Shown here in pieces: positions 15,101-27,100 of a stretch of DNA of 64,000 nt. Made by a program: the position numbers and the translations under genes. The stretch's first letter is position 1. The number at the start of each line of letters is the position of its first letter. The notes under the pieces were generated by a model that had not been told where the DNA came from, did no database searches, and was given only the letters and a program-made list of their open reading frames with translations. Source of the DNA: Parus major. Its lineage: Eukaryota > Chordata > Aves > Passeriformes > Paridae. The stretch is from assembly GCF_001522545.3 (NCBI RefSeq), contig NC_031769.1, positions 13,803,617-13,867,616 on the forward strand. Reading direction: 5' to 3'.

Positions 15101-18100
15101 TCCAGAGCACGACCCACAGGGAGAGGTGTCCTCAGCTAAAGACACTTGAAACCCGCGTGTGTGGCTTTGAGGGGAGACTGATTGCCTATTACCAGGGTCA
15201 CTGGGAGCCTCTGCTGCCATCAATCCTCATCATGGGGTGGGTTTTCAAACCCACAAGGAGCAACACCTTCTGGGGGCCTTTACTGCAGGATCTGTATGTT
15301 TTCTATCAAAATGTTTCTTCTAATGCATATAACACAGATCTTTTTGTGCCCCCACCAAGCTGGATGACAGTTTCTGGGTGGCACAATTTTTCTCTCATCC
15401 TGTAACAGTGACTGAGACCTCCAGCTTGCCCAGAGACCAAAACATGTTTGTTAATAACACAAAATGTTCGGTTCACATTATGCTGGGTTAGGACAAAACC
15501 ATAAATCCAGCTTTAAAAATCCTAGTATCAGATCAAAACTTTGCAGCCATAAGCCAAAAAGTACTAGTCTGGTATAAACACGCTCTGCCAGTTCAAATTT
15601 GTTCAAAAAGGTTAACAGGGGGTTAACAAAAGTAGACATTATGCTCTGGATTGAGCATTGTCCATCATTCTGCAGCTGTCATAGGGCCATACACTAAGAT
15701 GAACTCCTTATTGTGTGTTCTGGCTAATATGACATAAATCCAGCTAATCCAGCCCAAATCTATACTTACTGGGTTTTTCAGCAGGACACAGACCTGCTAC
15801 CACATGTAAACCTGCAGGCTCAGGGGTTGGCACAGGGAGCAGCAGCTTGGTCTGCTCCCTCTGGCTCTGCCTGCCAGTCTCTATCTCATTGCCCACCCAT
15901 CCCTTTGGCACCTACAGCCCCTGCAGCAATTCGAGACCTCTAGACCAGTCAGCCCCAGGAATGTCAGCTGATCTGCTGCAAAATTCTCCCTCTGCAACTT
16001 GCAGCATTCAGGAGTCTGGAGAAAGGCCAGAGAGGTAACAGTGGGTCTCTTGAAAAAACAACCTGGGAGATCCCCCTTCCCGTCACTGATTGAAATATCA
16101 GTTGTTTATTTAACACTAACTCTGCTGTGCAAGGAAAATATACTCCCATTGATTTAAAGCATTTCTCTCTATACACTACTGCACAGATTTGAGAGGGAAC
16201 TCTGAGATAGAATTTGCCTTCCACATTTGTCTTCATTCCTTTAGTTTTTAACCTACATTCTTCATTATTTGCTCCTTTGTAAGCGAAACCCAAGAGCATA
16301 CATCACTGATGTGAACTGGTATATAGATTAATACTGATTTATTTCCATATCACTTCTGAAAATAATTGCAGTTCATCATTTGGTGTCTTGACCTTTCATC
16401 TATGTCATAGCTGATTTCCTTATCAGGTATTCACTTAAAAACATAGTCAGTATTTATAATTGCTGCTGCACAGCACATTTGTTTCATTAACAGGTTTATT
16501 CTTATTTCAGGTAGCTGTTTAGGCTGACTTTACCTGGCAAACTTATCTAAATATTTCACATAAAAGCTCATGGGTGTGCTAGTCAACAATGCCTATTATT
16601 TTTATTATTTATGTTTCTTTTGGAGCTTGGTACAGAAGTGAAGGGCAGCATATTACAGCATAGGATAACATGAAAACTGGGAAATCTCAGCCTCCCAGTT
16701 CTCCTGGCCTTTGAAGGACTGCCTGAGAGCTGGAGTTCAAGGCTTTGTGGTGGGGCTTGCCCATCATTAGGGAACACACTGACATTAAAGCACAAAACCC
16801 GTCAGTCCTTTGTCTTCTCTACCACTTTAAATTACAAGTCATGAATTTGGTTCATGTCATTTTACAGTTCATAACTGCACTCCAGAAATCACAAAAAGCA
16901 GAGTTAGCTTTGTGTGGAAAAGTGTTACAGTTATCTTAGCAGTCTTAACATGCTTTGCACATGGGCAAAGAATGACAAAAGAATATTCCTTTCTGGAAAT
17001 CACAGCTAGCACAGACTGTGACACAACGCAGAACCGGGGTTAATTGACCCAGCAGGATACATTCATACCTTTATTTACTGTGACATGGGAATAAATGGTA
17101 GAGTTTCACAAAGGCAAGTACTGAAATTAGACTAGAGGGAGAGGGAGAAATAAAAGGGCCCTACAAAGTATGAAGGTTTTTTGATTATTCAAAGTGCTTT
17201 AAGAGCTATTTTAGTACCAGAAAGTTCCCAGCTATAGATTTATCACTCTGGGGAGGCTGAAGAGATGCTCAGAGAACTGTGCAAAACCATTGGCAGCCTT
17301 ATTGCTCTAGAAGTGCAGGTGCAAAATGCAGTTTAGAAGAAAATCCTCTCTACCTCCCTCTGACATGTTTCAACATCAGACCTAATACAGAGGGGGGTCC
17401 TGTGTGACTTCGAGCAATCCTGAGTGCAACATATGGAGGAGCAGCAGAAGCAGAGCCCCTCCGAGCCTCCACTGCCAGCCTAATCATTATAATAGTTTCA
17501 GTTTTTTCAGGGGATCCATTATGCAGAGATCTGTAGTTTGTATGTAGCTCTGTAATTACCTATGCATCCACATCCCCGTCCAGCCCTACATCCCCTCAAT
17601 GGCTTGCAAGACAGATGGCCCTTTAGAGCTGAGATAGTGAATTAAAAATGTGTCCACCAAAAGCACTGATTCAGCAACTAATAAAATAATTTTGTAAATT
17701 TATCTCATTTTAGTTGGTTCTACGAGGCAAAGAAATTAAAATCCGTAAATTAAAACTAAAACTAGTTTTAAACTAACCACCACAGGCTTGTTTCATTTAG
17801 TTTTTGGGCTTTTTAAAATCACATCTTGTTCTTTATTTCACAGAAATTAAATCCACTTACTCTGTACAAAGTGATTCTTCCCTCTCTTTTGTTTTTGTTT
17901 GTTTGGGGTTTTTTTCATCCACTAGGTTCACATGTTTGGCTTGACTCAAAATATTTGTTGTAGTTTGCTGGGTTTTAAGCTGCCATCAGGCCAAGACATC
18001 AGTTGTTTGTGCCATTCTGCTGGGTCGGGGAGCTCTCTCCCAGATGGTTTGCAGACCCTGTGGGGGCTGAGGCAGCCTTGCCCACCCAGTACCAAGCTAC

Positions 18101-21100
18101 ACATCTTAAGCAACACCACAGCCAGGACCTCCTGCAGACGTGAAGGAAGGTACCTCAGAGGGAGATTTTTCTGGGTCTGGCAGAAATAAATTAATCTACA
18201 AGACTTGGCAGGTGTCAGACTGAGGGTGAGGAAAAGCTCAAGGCTAGAAGTTAAGTGACTAAGGGCAGTGGCTAGAAACAGAGCCTTGGGTAGGAGCACA
18301 CAGCTGAGGTGTGTTATAATAAGCAGACTTATTACTGAGCTAAAGGTCTCTGTTCTCACGGGGCCAGCCAGGGCTGGAGATGAGAGCTGTGCTGCTGAGT
18401 GCTTTGCAGAGACGATTATGCATTTTTATTCACTCTTTCCACACCTGCACAGTAGTATGAAGCTGTAGAGTTCATCAGTCCTATGGGTCCTTCCCCATCC
18501 CAGCATCCATGCTCCAGATTTTCAGTTGCTGAGCTATTATTTACCTCCCCTGTCATCCTGTTTTTCTGTCCCAGTTCAATTCTGTTCTGCCCATTAGGTG
18601 ACATTTTCACAGCAGTAGCAAAATAGGTAGAGTGGAAGGATAAATGAGATTTCTTCCAAGTGGTAAATACCTGCCCTTCAGAAAGCAATTTGTCTTTTCC
18701 CCTCCCCTGCCGAAAAAAGGAAAAAAAAGTATCTTTCAAAAAGGAAACAATTTCATTTTGTCTTTGCCTCTAATGTTTTCATTTAAGGTTTAAAAAAAAA
18801 AAAAAGTCCTTAAAAAGGCATCAGAATAACCTCCAGACCTGACTGGTAAACAAAAGCTGCTAGCAGAGAAAATACAGTTGACCAAACATTAAGGTGAGAT
18901 TCGGTTCCTGTGTTTTCAGGCACAACTGGCTTCTCATCAGGGAAGTGCTGTTTACACATAACTTCACCAACCAGCTGTACCTGTGTAGTAGTCTGGTCTT
19001 TCTGTTCTTTGCAGCATTCTGTGTTGAACACTTCAGCTAAACCCGTTTCTGATGTTGATCCTCTTGAAGATGATGAAAGGATCAGTCTGTCCTATCACAT
19101 ATCAAACCAGGGTATATTTTAACTGGTTGTATTTAGGTTACAGATTATTGTACTAAAGACTAAAGTGTCTTTCAGCCGTAACAGATACAGGAGCAAGTTC
19201 TTCTCCAATGCAAATACTATTAACTCCAGGCTATGGACTGAAGGGCTAACATAGCACAGAATAATTTTTAAATGTTCTTATCAGACCTTAAAAATTAGCT
19301 GTCCATAGGAGGGTTCCCCCTCTTTCATGATATGCTTAACTAAGAAAATACATCCTGTGTTTATTTTTAAAAGCCGCAGCACTTACAAATCAATAGCTTC
19401 TCTCTTTACATAACTGCAGATAGAGTAACTTTAAGATAGATAGAGTGGGGGTACAAAAACCAGGCACCATTATCTGGCCAAAGAAATCCTAGAAATAAAA
19501 TCCTCCTGCCTGAATTTTGAGCATACTTTGTTGAGGGAAGCACAGAGCTGGGGGCAGCCAGTCTCCCTGGCTTGCTTTAGCACTTGGGGAAAGTTGTCTT
19601 GGTAGGTGGTGACCTGTTCCATCCCTTCTGCTGTCCCACTTCCTCCTCCAGTGCAGGACAAGAGCACCACTCTCAGTGGTCTTCCAAATCACAGCCTCAG
19701 AAGTGTTTAATCTACATGTGTTCATTTCCTCAGAGCTGTGAGGGACACACCAGAAAAAGTGAAATAATCTTTGCATGTGCAATCTGTCTCTCATTTTTCA
19801 CCATACATTTACAGCACCCTCACCACACTGTCTAACTGTAGCTACCTGACATTTTTCTAGAAGATAGCAAAAACTCATATTTTAAAAAAGCAGTGACTTG
19901 CTTCGTGACCCAGCAGTAAATTAAAATCATCATATACAATGTGTATGAAATAGAAAATTGAATTTTGGTGCAACAAAACTGACAGTTCCATTTAACAGAG
20001 AATAAATGAATGCAGACTCCTGTGGGTGAATGACTGCTTTAAAGAGGCTCTGCCTATTTTCCAAGATGAGAAAGCTGATCAAAAGAAAATACATGTATTT
20101 CCATGTGACACAGGTTATACACCTATTCCAGTGAAATTAGGCTTAAAAAGTATTATACCACAGACACTGGCACTTTTTCCCTCATTTTGCTGTGTTTTTT
20201 TATAGAAAACCCAAAGCCTGAACTCTCAAAAATATCTGAGTGTAGTAAATTCCAGTTATTTCAGTGGAACTGACGCTGAACACAGTGATTGCACAGTCAG
20301 ATCTATCTGTGCCATCAAGGTGTGCTGTCTGAGCCAGGAGAGGTTTAATTTTGCACAGTATATCATCCCTTGCTTAGCAGCTTCCTACCATTAGCATAGG
20401 TATGCTGTGAAACAGGAAGGAGAAGTTATTACTGTGTGTTTACACATGTAGTATTGTACTTATACTCAAAATACCAGAACTATAAATCAAGCCCTTCTGC
20501 CTGTACCCCCTGATTTTGACAGGACAGCAGCTGGGAAAAAAAAAAAAAAAAAAAAAAGAACTTATATAGGCAAAATTAATGTATTTTCCACTCAAAGTCT
20601 GGTTATTCTCATGTGAAGAAGTCTGAGAGAGAAGCTTTGGATTACTTGTTTCCCATTTGTGCATTAGTTGCTCAGTACACTTAGGGGAAAGAAAGTCCTA
20701 CAATTATGTCCTTCTTTCAGAAAAGAGTGGTTCTGCAAGTATTGCTATAGAGTTTCCCTTTTCTATAGTTTCTTACACAAACCAGGGAAGGTCACATTCA
20801 AACTGCACTAAATAGTTGTCTTCATTCCAGATCAGAGGATTAAGCTCAGGTTTAAAATTAAATGTAAATTACAAATAAGTATTCAGAAAACGTTAATTAA
20901 AAGTATTACGTTCCTGACTCATTTATTGCTCAGCAAGGGTTCCTAAGTATCTTAGCTGGAGAAAGGGGCCATTCACATTCCTCCTTTTTTTTGACCAAGT
21001 CATTGTACATGTCTTAGGTTATCCATTTGCAAGTTAATGTAGTGCTGAAGCAAAGGTTTTCATTTTAAAAGAAGTAATATTTCACAGCAAGATATGTTCC

Positions 21101-24100
21101 TGCAAGATGTAAAACAATCTTTTTCTAAAGCACTGGGAGTTAATCAGCCTTTCTCTCCATTGCTACAGAGAGGATGTGAATGGCATAAGATGCTGATTGC
21201 TTAGATCCCAGAGTCTATAGAAAACCCAATACGATTACATTTTCCTCCCTTTGTTATCAGAGTTTATTGTATCTTGGTGTTCAGGTTTTAAATAGTGTTC
21301 AAGTAAGAAAAATAAATTAGGAAAAAAGTATTTTCTGAGTCTCCTGAATAACGATGGCGTTGCATCAAAGCTCCACATGAATGCGTGAGATGGAGCTTGC
21401 AAATGAGGAGCAGGGGGATCGTTCCCTGTTCCCTGCGTGTGCCCTGGATGAATCCCACCCTCCGTGTCGCGGGGAGCAGCGCGCTGCCCTGGCCTGTGAG
21501 CCAGGCTCCTGCAGGGACCCGCACCCCAAGTGTCACACAGAGCTCCAGGGACGGTGGCAGCGCCGCTCCCGGCCCCTCGCAGCGTTCCCCTCTCTGATCT
21601 TTATGGTTTCCACACTGCAGCGATTCGCTTTGCTGAATTCTGGAAATGTCTCCAGTTAAAATGCTAGTGTATTAACCTGCTGTACTGAGTCTCTTTTGTT
21701 TCTCTTTACCAGAGTGCTGCTTGCCAATTTTTATGACTACAGCAGATTTTACTATTCAAACAGAACCAGATGGAACACCAGTTCAAAGAACATGTCAGAA
21801 TTAAATATTTCTTTTTTAATTAGTTGCTTCTGATTTATGCAAAAAAAAATTAACATAAGAGTGGGAGAATGTGCCATGAATCCAGATGCAACACAGCCCA
21901 CACAAGCATTATCTTTTCTCTGTCAGAGACACAGAAGCTTTTTCTTTTATTCTTTTCTTGTCTTTTTTATCCTTTATGTTTCTGGATTTCATTTTTCTTA
22001 CGCTTTCTGCATCTTTTCCTTCTTGAATCAGCCTCATAATGATGACTGAGGTTCTCTTATGTTTATCAGTCATACTTTTTCACCATTATCCTAAATTTTT
22101 TTCTATAGAAACTGGCTGATGTGTTTCTGAGAAAAGTTACTGTACATAATCCTGTGACCACAGCATCAGTAGCTCAACTTGATAGCATCTTTTGACTCTT
22201 CTTTGTTTCAGTTGGGTGTACCTTTACGCTTACATTTTTTTAATTCTGCAGAAAGGGATTTGAGCAGAAGGTAAAGATGGTGAGAAATATATATTTCAAC
22301 TGCTAAAGAAAGGTTCATTTCTCTTTTGCTGCCAAGAATTCCTATGTCTTTGGCTTGAATGTTTGCTCATCTCTTCTTCCATGCTTCCCCATTTTTGCCA
22401 AGTCACATAAGCATCATTTTAGTAAAACATGCTGACTGGGGACAGTTGTTAGGCACAGACTACAAGTTGAGAATGTGATTAGCTCCGTTCCCTTTTGGGG
22501 TTTTCATGATGTTGCTGTCAAGGTCAATGAGAAAGACTTCAGTGACTCAGGAGAGATCTTAATAAGAACAATATTTTCTCCCCACTTTCTTTAGGAGCTG
22601 CCACAAGTATCACTGAGAGTTTTACACAAAGATCTAAGGTAGTTTACAGGCTGAACTATTTGCACTTAAATCCAGGATGAATATTTACAACCTGTCATTA
22701 ATCAAAGAGTTGTGCTCTTGTAATGACTACTCATTTCAAGAATGAAACTTTTGGAAGTAAATTTCCAACCAAATTAATTAGACTATTTTCAGAATTTCTA
22801 CTGGAGCCTGTCCCATTTCTACTTAGCATTGCAATCTAAGAAATTAAGGAATTAAGTCATAGTTGTATATACCTCATGAGAAAGCATGATTGGCCAAATC
22901 AACAGCAGTGTTAAGAAAATAGATCAACTCTTGCTTAATTAAATATTTGACAGAACAGTGAAGCGTCACAACAGTTAATCTGACTCAGAGCACTGTATGC
23001 TATCTAGGGAAATGACACGGTTCTCTAAAAATATTTGCTTTGGTATGCTGTGTCAAGTGATGGATTGTTCAGCTTTTCAAGCCACAAGAGATGCCCACAA
23101 CAAAAAGCTTCCTGTTGTTAATCAAACTCCAGCACTCAGTACTTTATTTTCTCAGGCTGTTGAACAGACCTACAGTAGGAGTGTTAAAAGCTGGCAAAAC
23201 TGCTCCCTTGCTACAGGTCCCTCAATGACTGTATTTTATTTAACAAGATTTTCATTCTGAAGATAAGGTTTTCCATAGTGCAATCTAGTTATGTATGACA
23301 ACAGGAAGCAGCAATATTAATTTCAAGCCGTGTATGTTGTGTGTCGTTCTTTATGCAGCAGTTTGCTCAGATTTGCTATGTGATGCATTGTGCAGACATA
23401 AATGCTATTTTTTCCTTCCCCTTAACTGGTCTCAAATAAAATGTGTTTGTCAACCCTTGCATATCTTTGTCTTAAAAATGTGTCACCCACCTGCATTTTT
23501 TGGAGACAGTAATATAGAATAAGAATATTTCTCGTGGATGCTAGGAGATATTGCAGAATAAATAGAGAAGAAGTAATTCATATGTAGAAACAGATAGTGC
23601 CTTGCAATATGCTCTTGTAGGAAATAAGTTTATTTTAGAAATAGGAACAAGTGAGGCTTTTTTGAAAAAAGAGATGAACATTTCTCTCCTGGAAAAAAAA
23701 AATACACACTCAACATGCTCCTAAATTTTTGTAAGTTGGGAGCCCATTCCTATAGGCAAGTCTGCTCCCAGACTTGCACTTTCAAATAAATATGTTCACA
23801 TTGCAGCACAGGCAACTCTCAAAGGCTGTTTTGGATAAGGCCCTTAGGCATCATTTTCCAAGAGAGATATGCTTTTTAATCTGAATGAAAGTGGAAAATT
23901 AAAAAAAAATAAAAATAAAAAGAAAAAAAAAATAAAAAAAACTTGAAACATGCTACTGTTAGTCAAAGCTGAAACTCTGGTCATGGAAATGAAATGAGAA
24001 GATTTCAGGCTTGGAGACAGCTGCCTATCTCAGATCACAGCCATAAGGCTTGCAATAACTTACAAAATCGCTTGCATTTTCTAAAATAAATACCAGATGT

Positions 24101-27100
24101 TTGTTTATCATATGTGCAGAATGTTAAATGTCAAATAATTGCAGGGAAATGCATTTGATGTTCATCTTCAAAAGTACCGTATTTCAACACCACATCTCTT
24201 CACAGTCACTCTAACATGAAACACAAGTTCTTGAAACAAAAAGGACCAAGAAGGCCAAAACAAAAAGCTAGTTATTAAAGACTTATATTACAATCATAGC
24301 TGGAGTAGCCTGCATCTGAGAAAAATGGTTACCTCTGGTCATGTTAACACTTGGAGACTTCTTTGAAGAGGACGTACTGTGTTGACTGGAACTTACACAG
24401 AGAGGTGGACTCCATAGACATAGGCCTTCAAAATGCAAAAGAATTCCTATCTGGTGACACAGCTGTTCCAGAGCTATTACCCTCTGCACTGATTCCTCTG
24501 GGAAAAATAGAGAAGAGCTGTGTCTTATCACAGCTACACTTTGGTACCTTCAGGTTCCAGTTGTTACTAGCTATTGATGTAGTTGAACTTCAATTTTGAA
24601 CAGTCCCAGTGACATTTAGAATCTGTGTTCTTTGGACAACTTTTTGCATTTTGTAGAAAGCAAAGTTTCAAAAAACATTGGAACAAAAACAAAATGCATC
24701 ACAAAGTGATTAATGAGGGGGAGCTTAACAGCCCATTAAAATGTGTCATGCAGTTTCCGGGGTAGTCTTCTACATAATTCATTTCTATCACCTTACTTAG
24801 AGAAGATTGCTACATTTAGAGCTTAATTTGCAAACATACTTAGGCACCACCGAGGGGTGCACAGTGCTGCAATTCTGTTTGCATGCACCTGGAGAGGAGC
24901 AGTTCCCCTCCAGAGGCCACTGCAAAGAACTGGCAGAGGGAAGTAAATGCCTTAAACCCTACCTCTCCTGGACCTTTTCCCTGACACAGAGTTAGTACTA
25001 AAAATTCCAGAAGACCCTTCTGCTTCTCTGTTGTTTAATCTCACCTTTCTTGTTTGCACTGTTTCTCACAAAACAGCAATGGAGAAATGTTATTCTTCTT
25101 TCCTCTATCAGCTTGTGAGCAAACAGCCCCTGGCATGCAGCAGGTCTGGGGTCATAGCTTGCTTTTGCAAGGGATTTAAAGCTGTGCTGAGTACTCAAGC
25201 TGTCAGACTCCAGGCACTCCAGGAGAGGACTACTATTGACATAGTTCCAGTTTTCAAGAGCACATAAAGATTTGCTGACCTGGAAAGAGAGCACATCTAT
25301 GTGAAGAGATGTGCTCCCGGACAAAGAGAGCCCTCCTTCCTCCAGTAATGTCCTTCTCAGTTACTGGAGCCAGGAGAGCTAATGAGATTGCTTTTCCTTC
25401 CTTACTTGTAGGCAATAAATCAGAAGCCCTCTCAGAGTCTCCCTCTCTCCCAGTGAGAGAGTTCTGCCAGGTTTTAGGTGTGAAAGTACATGTCTATATC
25501 CGTTGTGTTTGCGGCTTAATTCTGGGCAGTAAGATGGATGCTGCATTCAGTGCCCTGGAGTTAAGAAGGTATATTGAACCCCAGAATTTGGGACCAAGAA
25601 AAATCTGGGGGCCTGAAGTTTTCTGACAGGACAAGTCTGAGGCCTGAATGGTCAGTTACTGGCAGCAATTGTTAAGTCAGGCATCAAATAATCAAATATC
25701 CCTAAGCCACCAATGTTAAATTTTAACTTGGCTTCAAATACCTAGAACTCTTGTAGTAGGCCATTGCATGACTTTATTCACAATGAAGTACTTACTGTAT
25801 ATTAAAAAGCCTCTACTAGAATAATTTCAAATCAGTTGGAATGGTACAGGCTTGGGACCCTAATCATTTCAAAACTGAAGAGCTGTTTCAAATTGTAAGA
25901 GAAGCAGATCATTTAAATAACTTAGCTCTGCGCTCCCTCAGACTTCCAGATTTTCAAGTGCACTTCAGCCTGGAAGTGAATGTGGTATTGGACATAACTC
26001 AGTGCAGCACACTTTACAATCAGCAGAGTACAGCTTGGAGAGCATTTGAAGTTAAGCTGAGATTGCTCAGAGCAATGATGCCCAGATTCCCCCATTAACT
26101 TTCAGATTGCAACAATCTAACATCTGAGACTCTCCAGTTACTTTAAATCACTTGATTGTTTTTGTGAGATGGTGCTGGGATTTATTTTTTTTTTAAGACT
26201 GATTTTTTTTATTTTTTTTTATCACACAAAAACAAAACGTTGCAGTATTTCACTCCTAAAGACAAGGGCTAAAATGTTACATACAGACTTTATTAGCCTT
26301 ACAAACTGGGGCAGGGGCTTTGCCCTGAAAGCCAGTTCTATCTGTCACACACAAGGCTGCTATTCTTGTGTTGGAAGACTCCAAAATGCCTTGCATATGA
26401 CATGGGCACTGAGAGAGCAGACACTGTCCTCAATAGCACTTCCTTCAGCCTTGAGAGAGAATGCAGAGCATGTTGATTTAACTGCTCCAGTGCCTTTGGA
26501 TATATGACATACATCCAGGAAAAAGGATGCCTGTGGGACACAGGACACATATATTCTGCATCCTACGTACTTTGGACACAGTGAAAAAGCCTGGGACATT
26601 CATGGGGACATTCACTTGAGAAGGGTTAATTCAACCTATTATTAACCTACTAAACTCTGGACAACTGAAGTTAGGAGAATAAAATACAGTGATTAATATT
26701 TTGTGAATAGTGTCATTTTATACTGAAATTAAATTACCTGTTTTGGGAAACAAAGAGAAGATCCTAACTGCAGAGAAAGAGGGTGAAGAATTTTATTTTA
26801 ATCAGTTTGTTGTTATGGTTAAAAGAGGCTGTAAGGAAATGGCAGAGGTTTCAAAACTGTGGTCAGCAACCTGACTGTGAGAAAGTTTTGTGGCCAGTTT
26901 CTATTTGGCAGCTGGACTTATGCACTGGGATAAGAGTTTTTCTTGCCAGCAGAACAGAGTAGCCAGCTATTTGAGTAGCTGTATTCCTGCATCCCATATC
27001 ATTCTCCCAAATGATGCTTCTATGATGCCACATTATGAACTAGATAAGGAAAATACCTGGATGAAAAATAAATAATGGGGGAAAGCAAGGTTAACCTAAA

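Noticed and set aside
17946..18359. 137-codon minus-strand frame in intron 6
   Set aside because: Leu/Ser/Pro-rich, no recognised domain, no splice or promoter context; overlapped by other frames.
20536..20557. A22 run considered as tail of a processed pseudogene or SINE
   Set aside because: Upstream sequence shows no gene-like reading frame, no SINE promoter boxes and no obvious flanking duplication.
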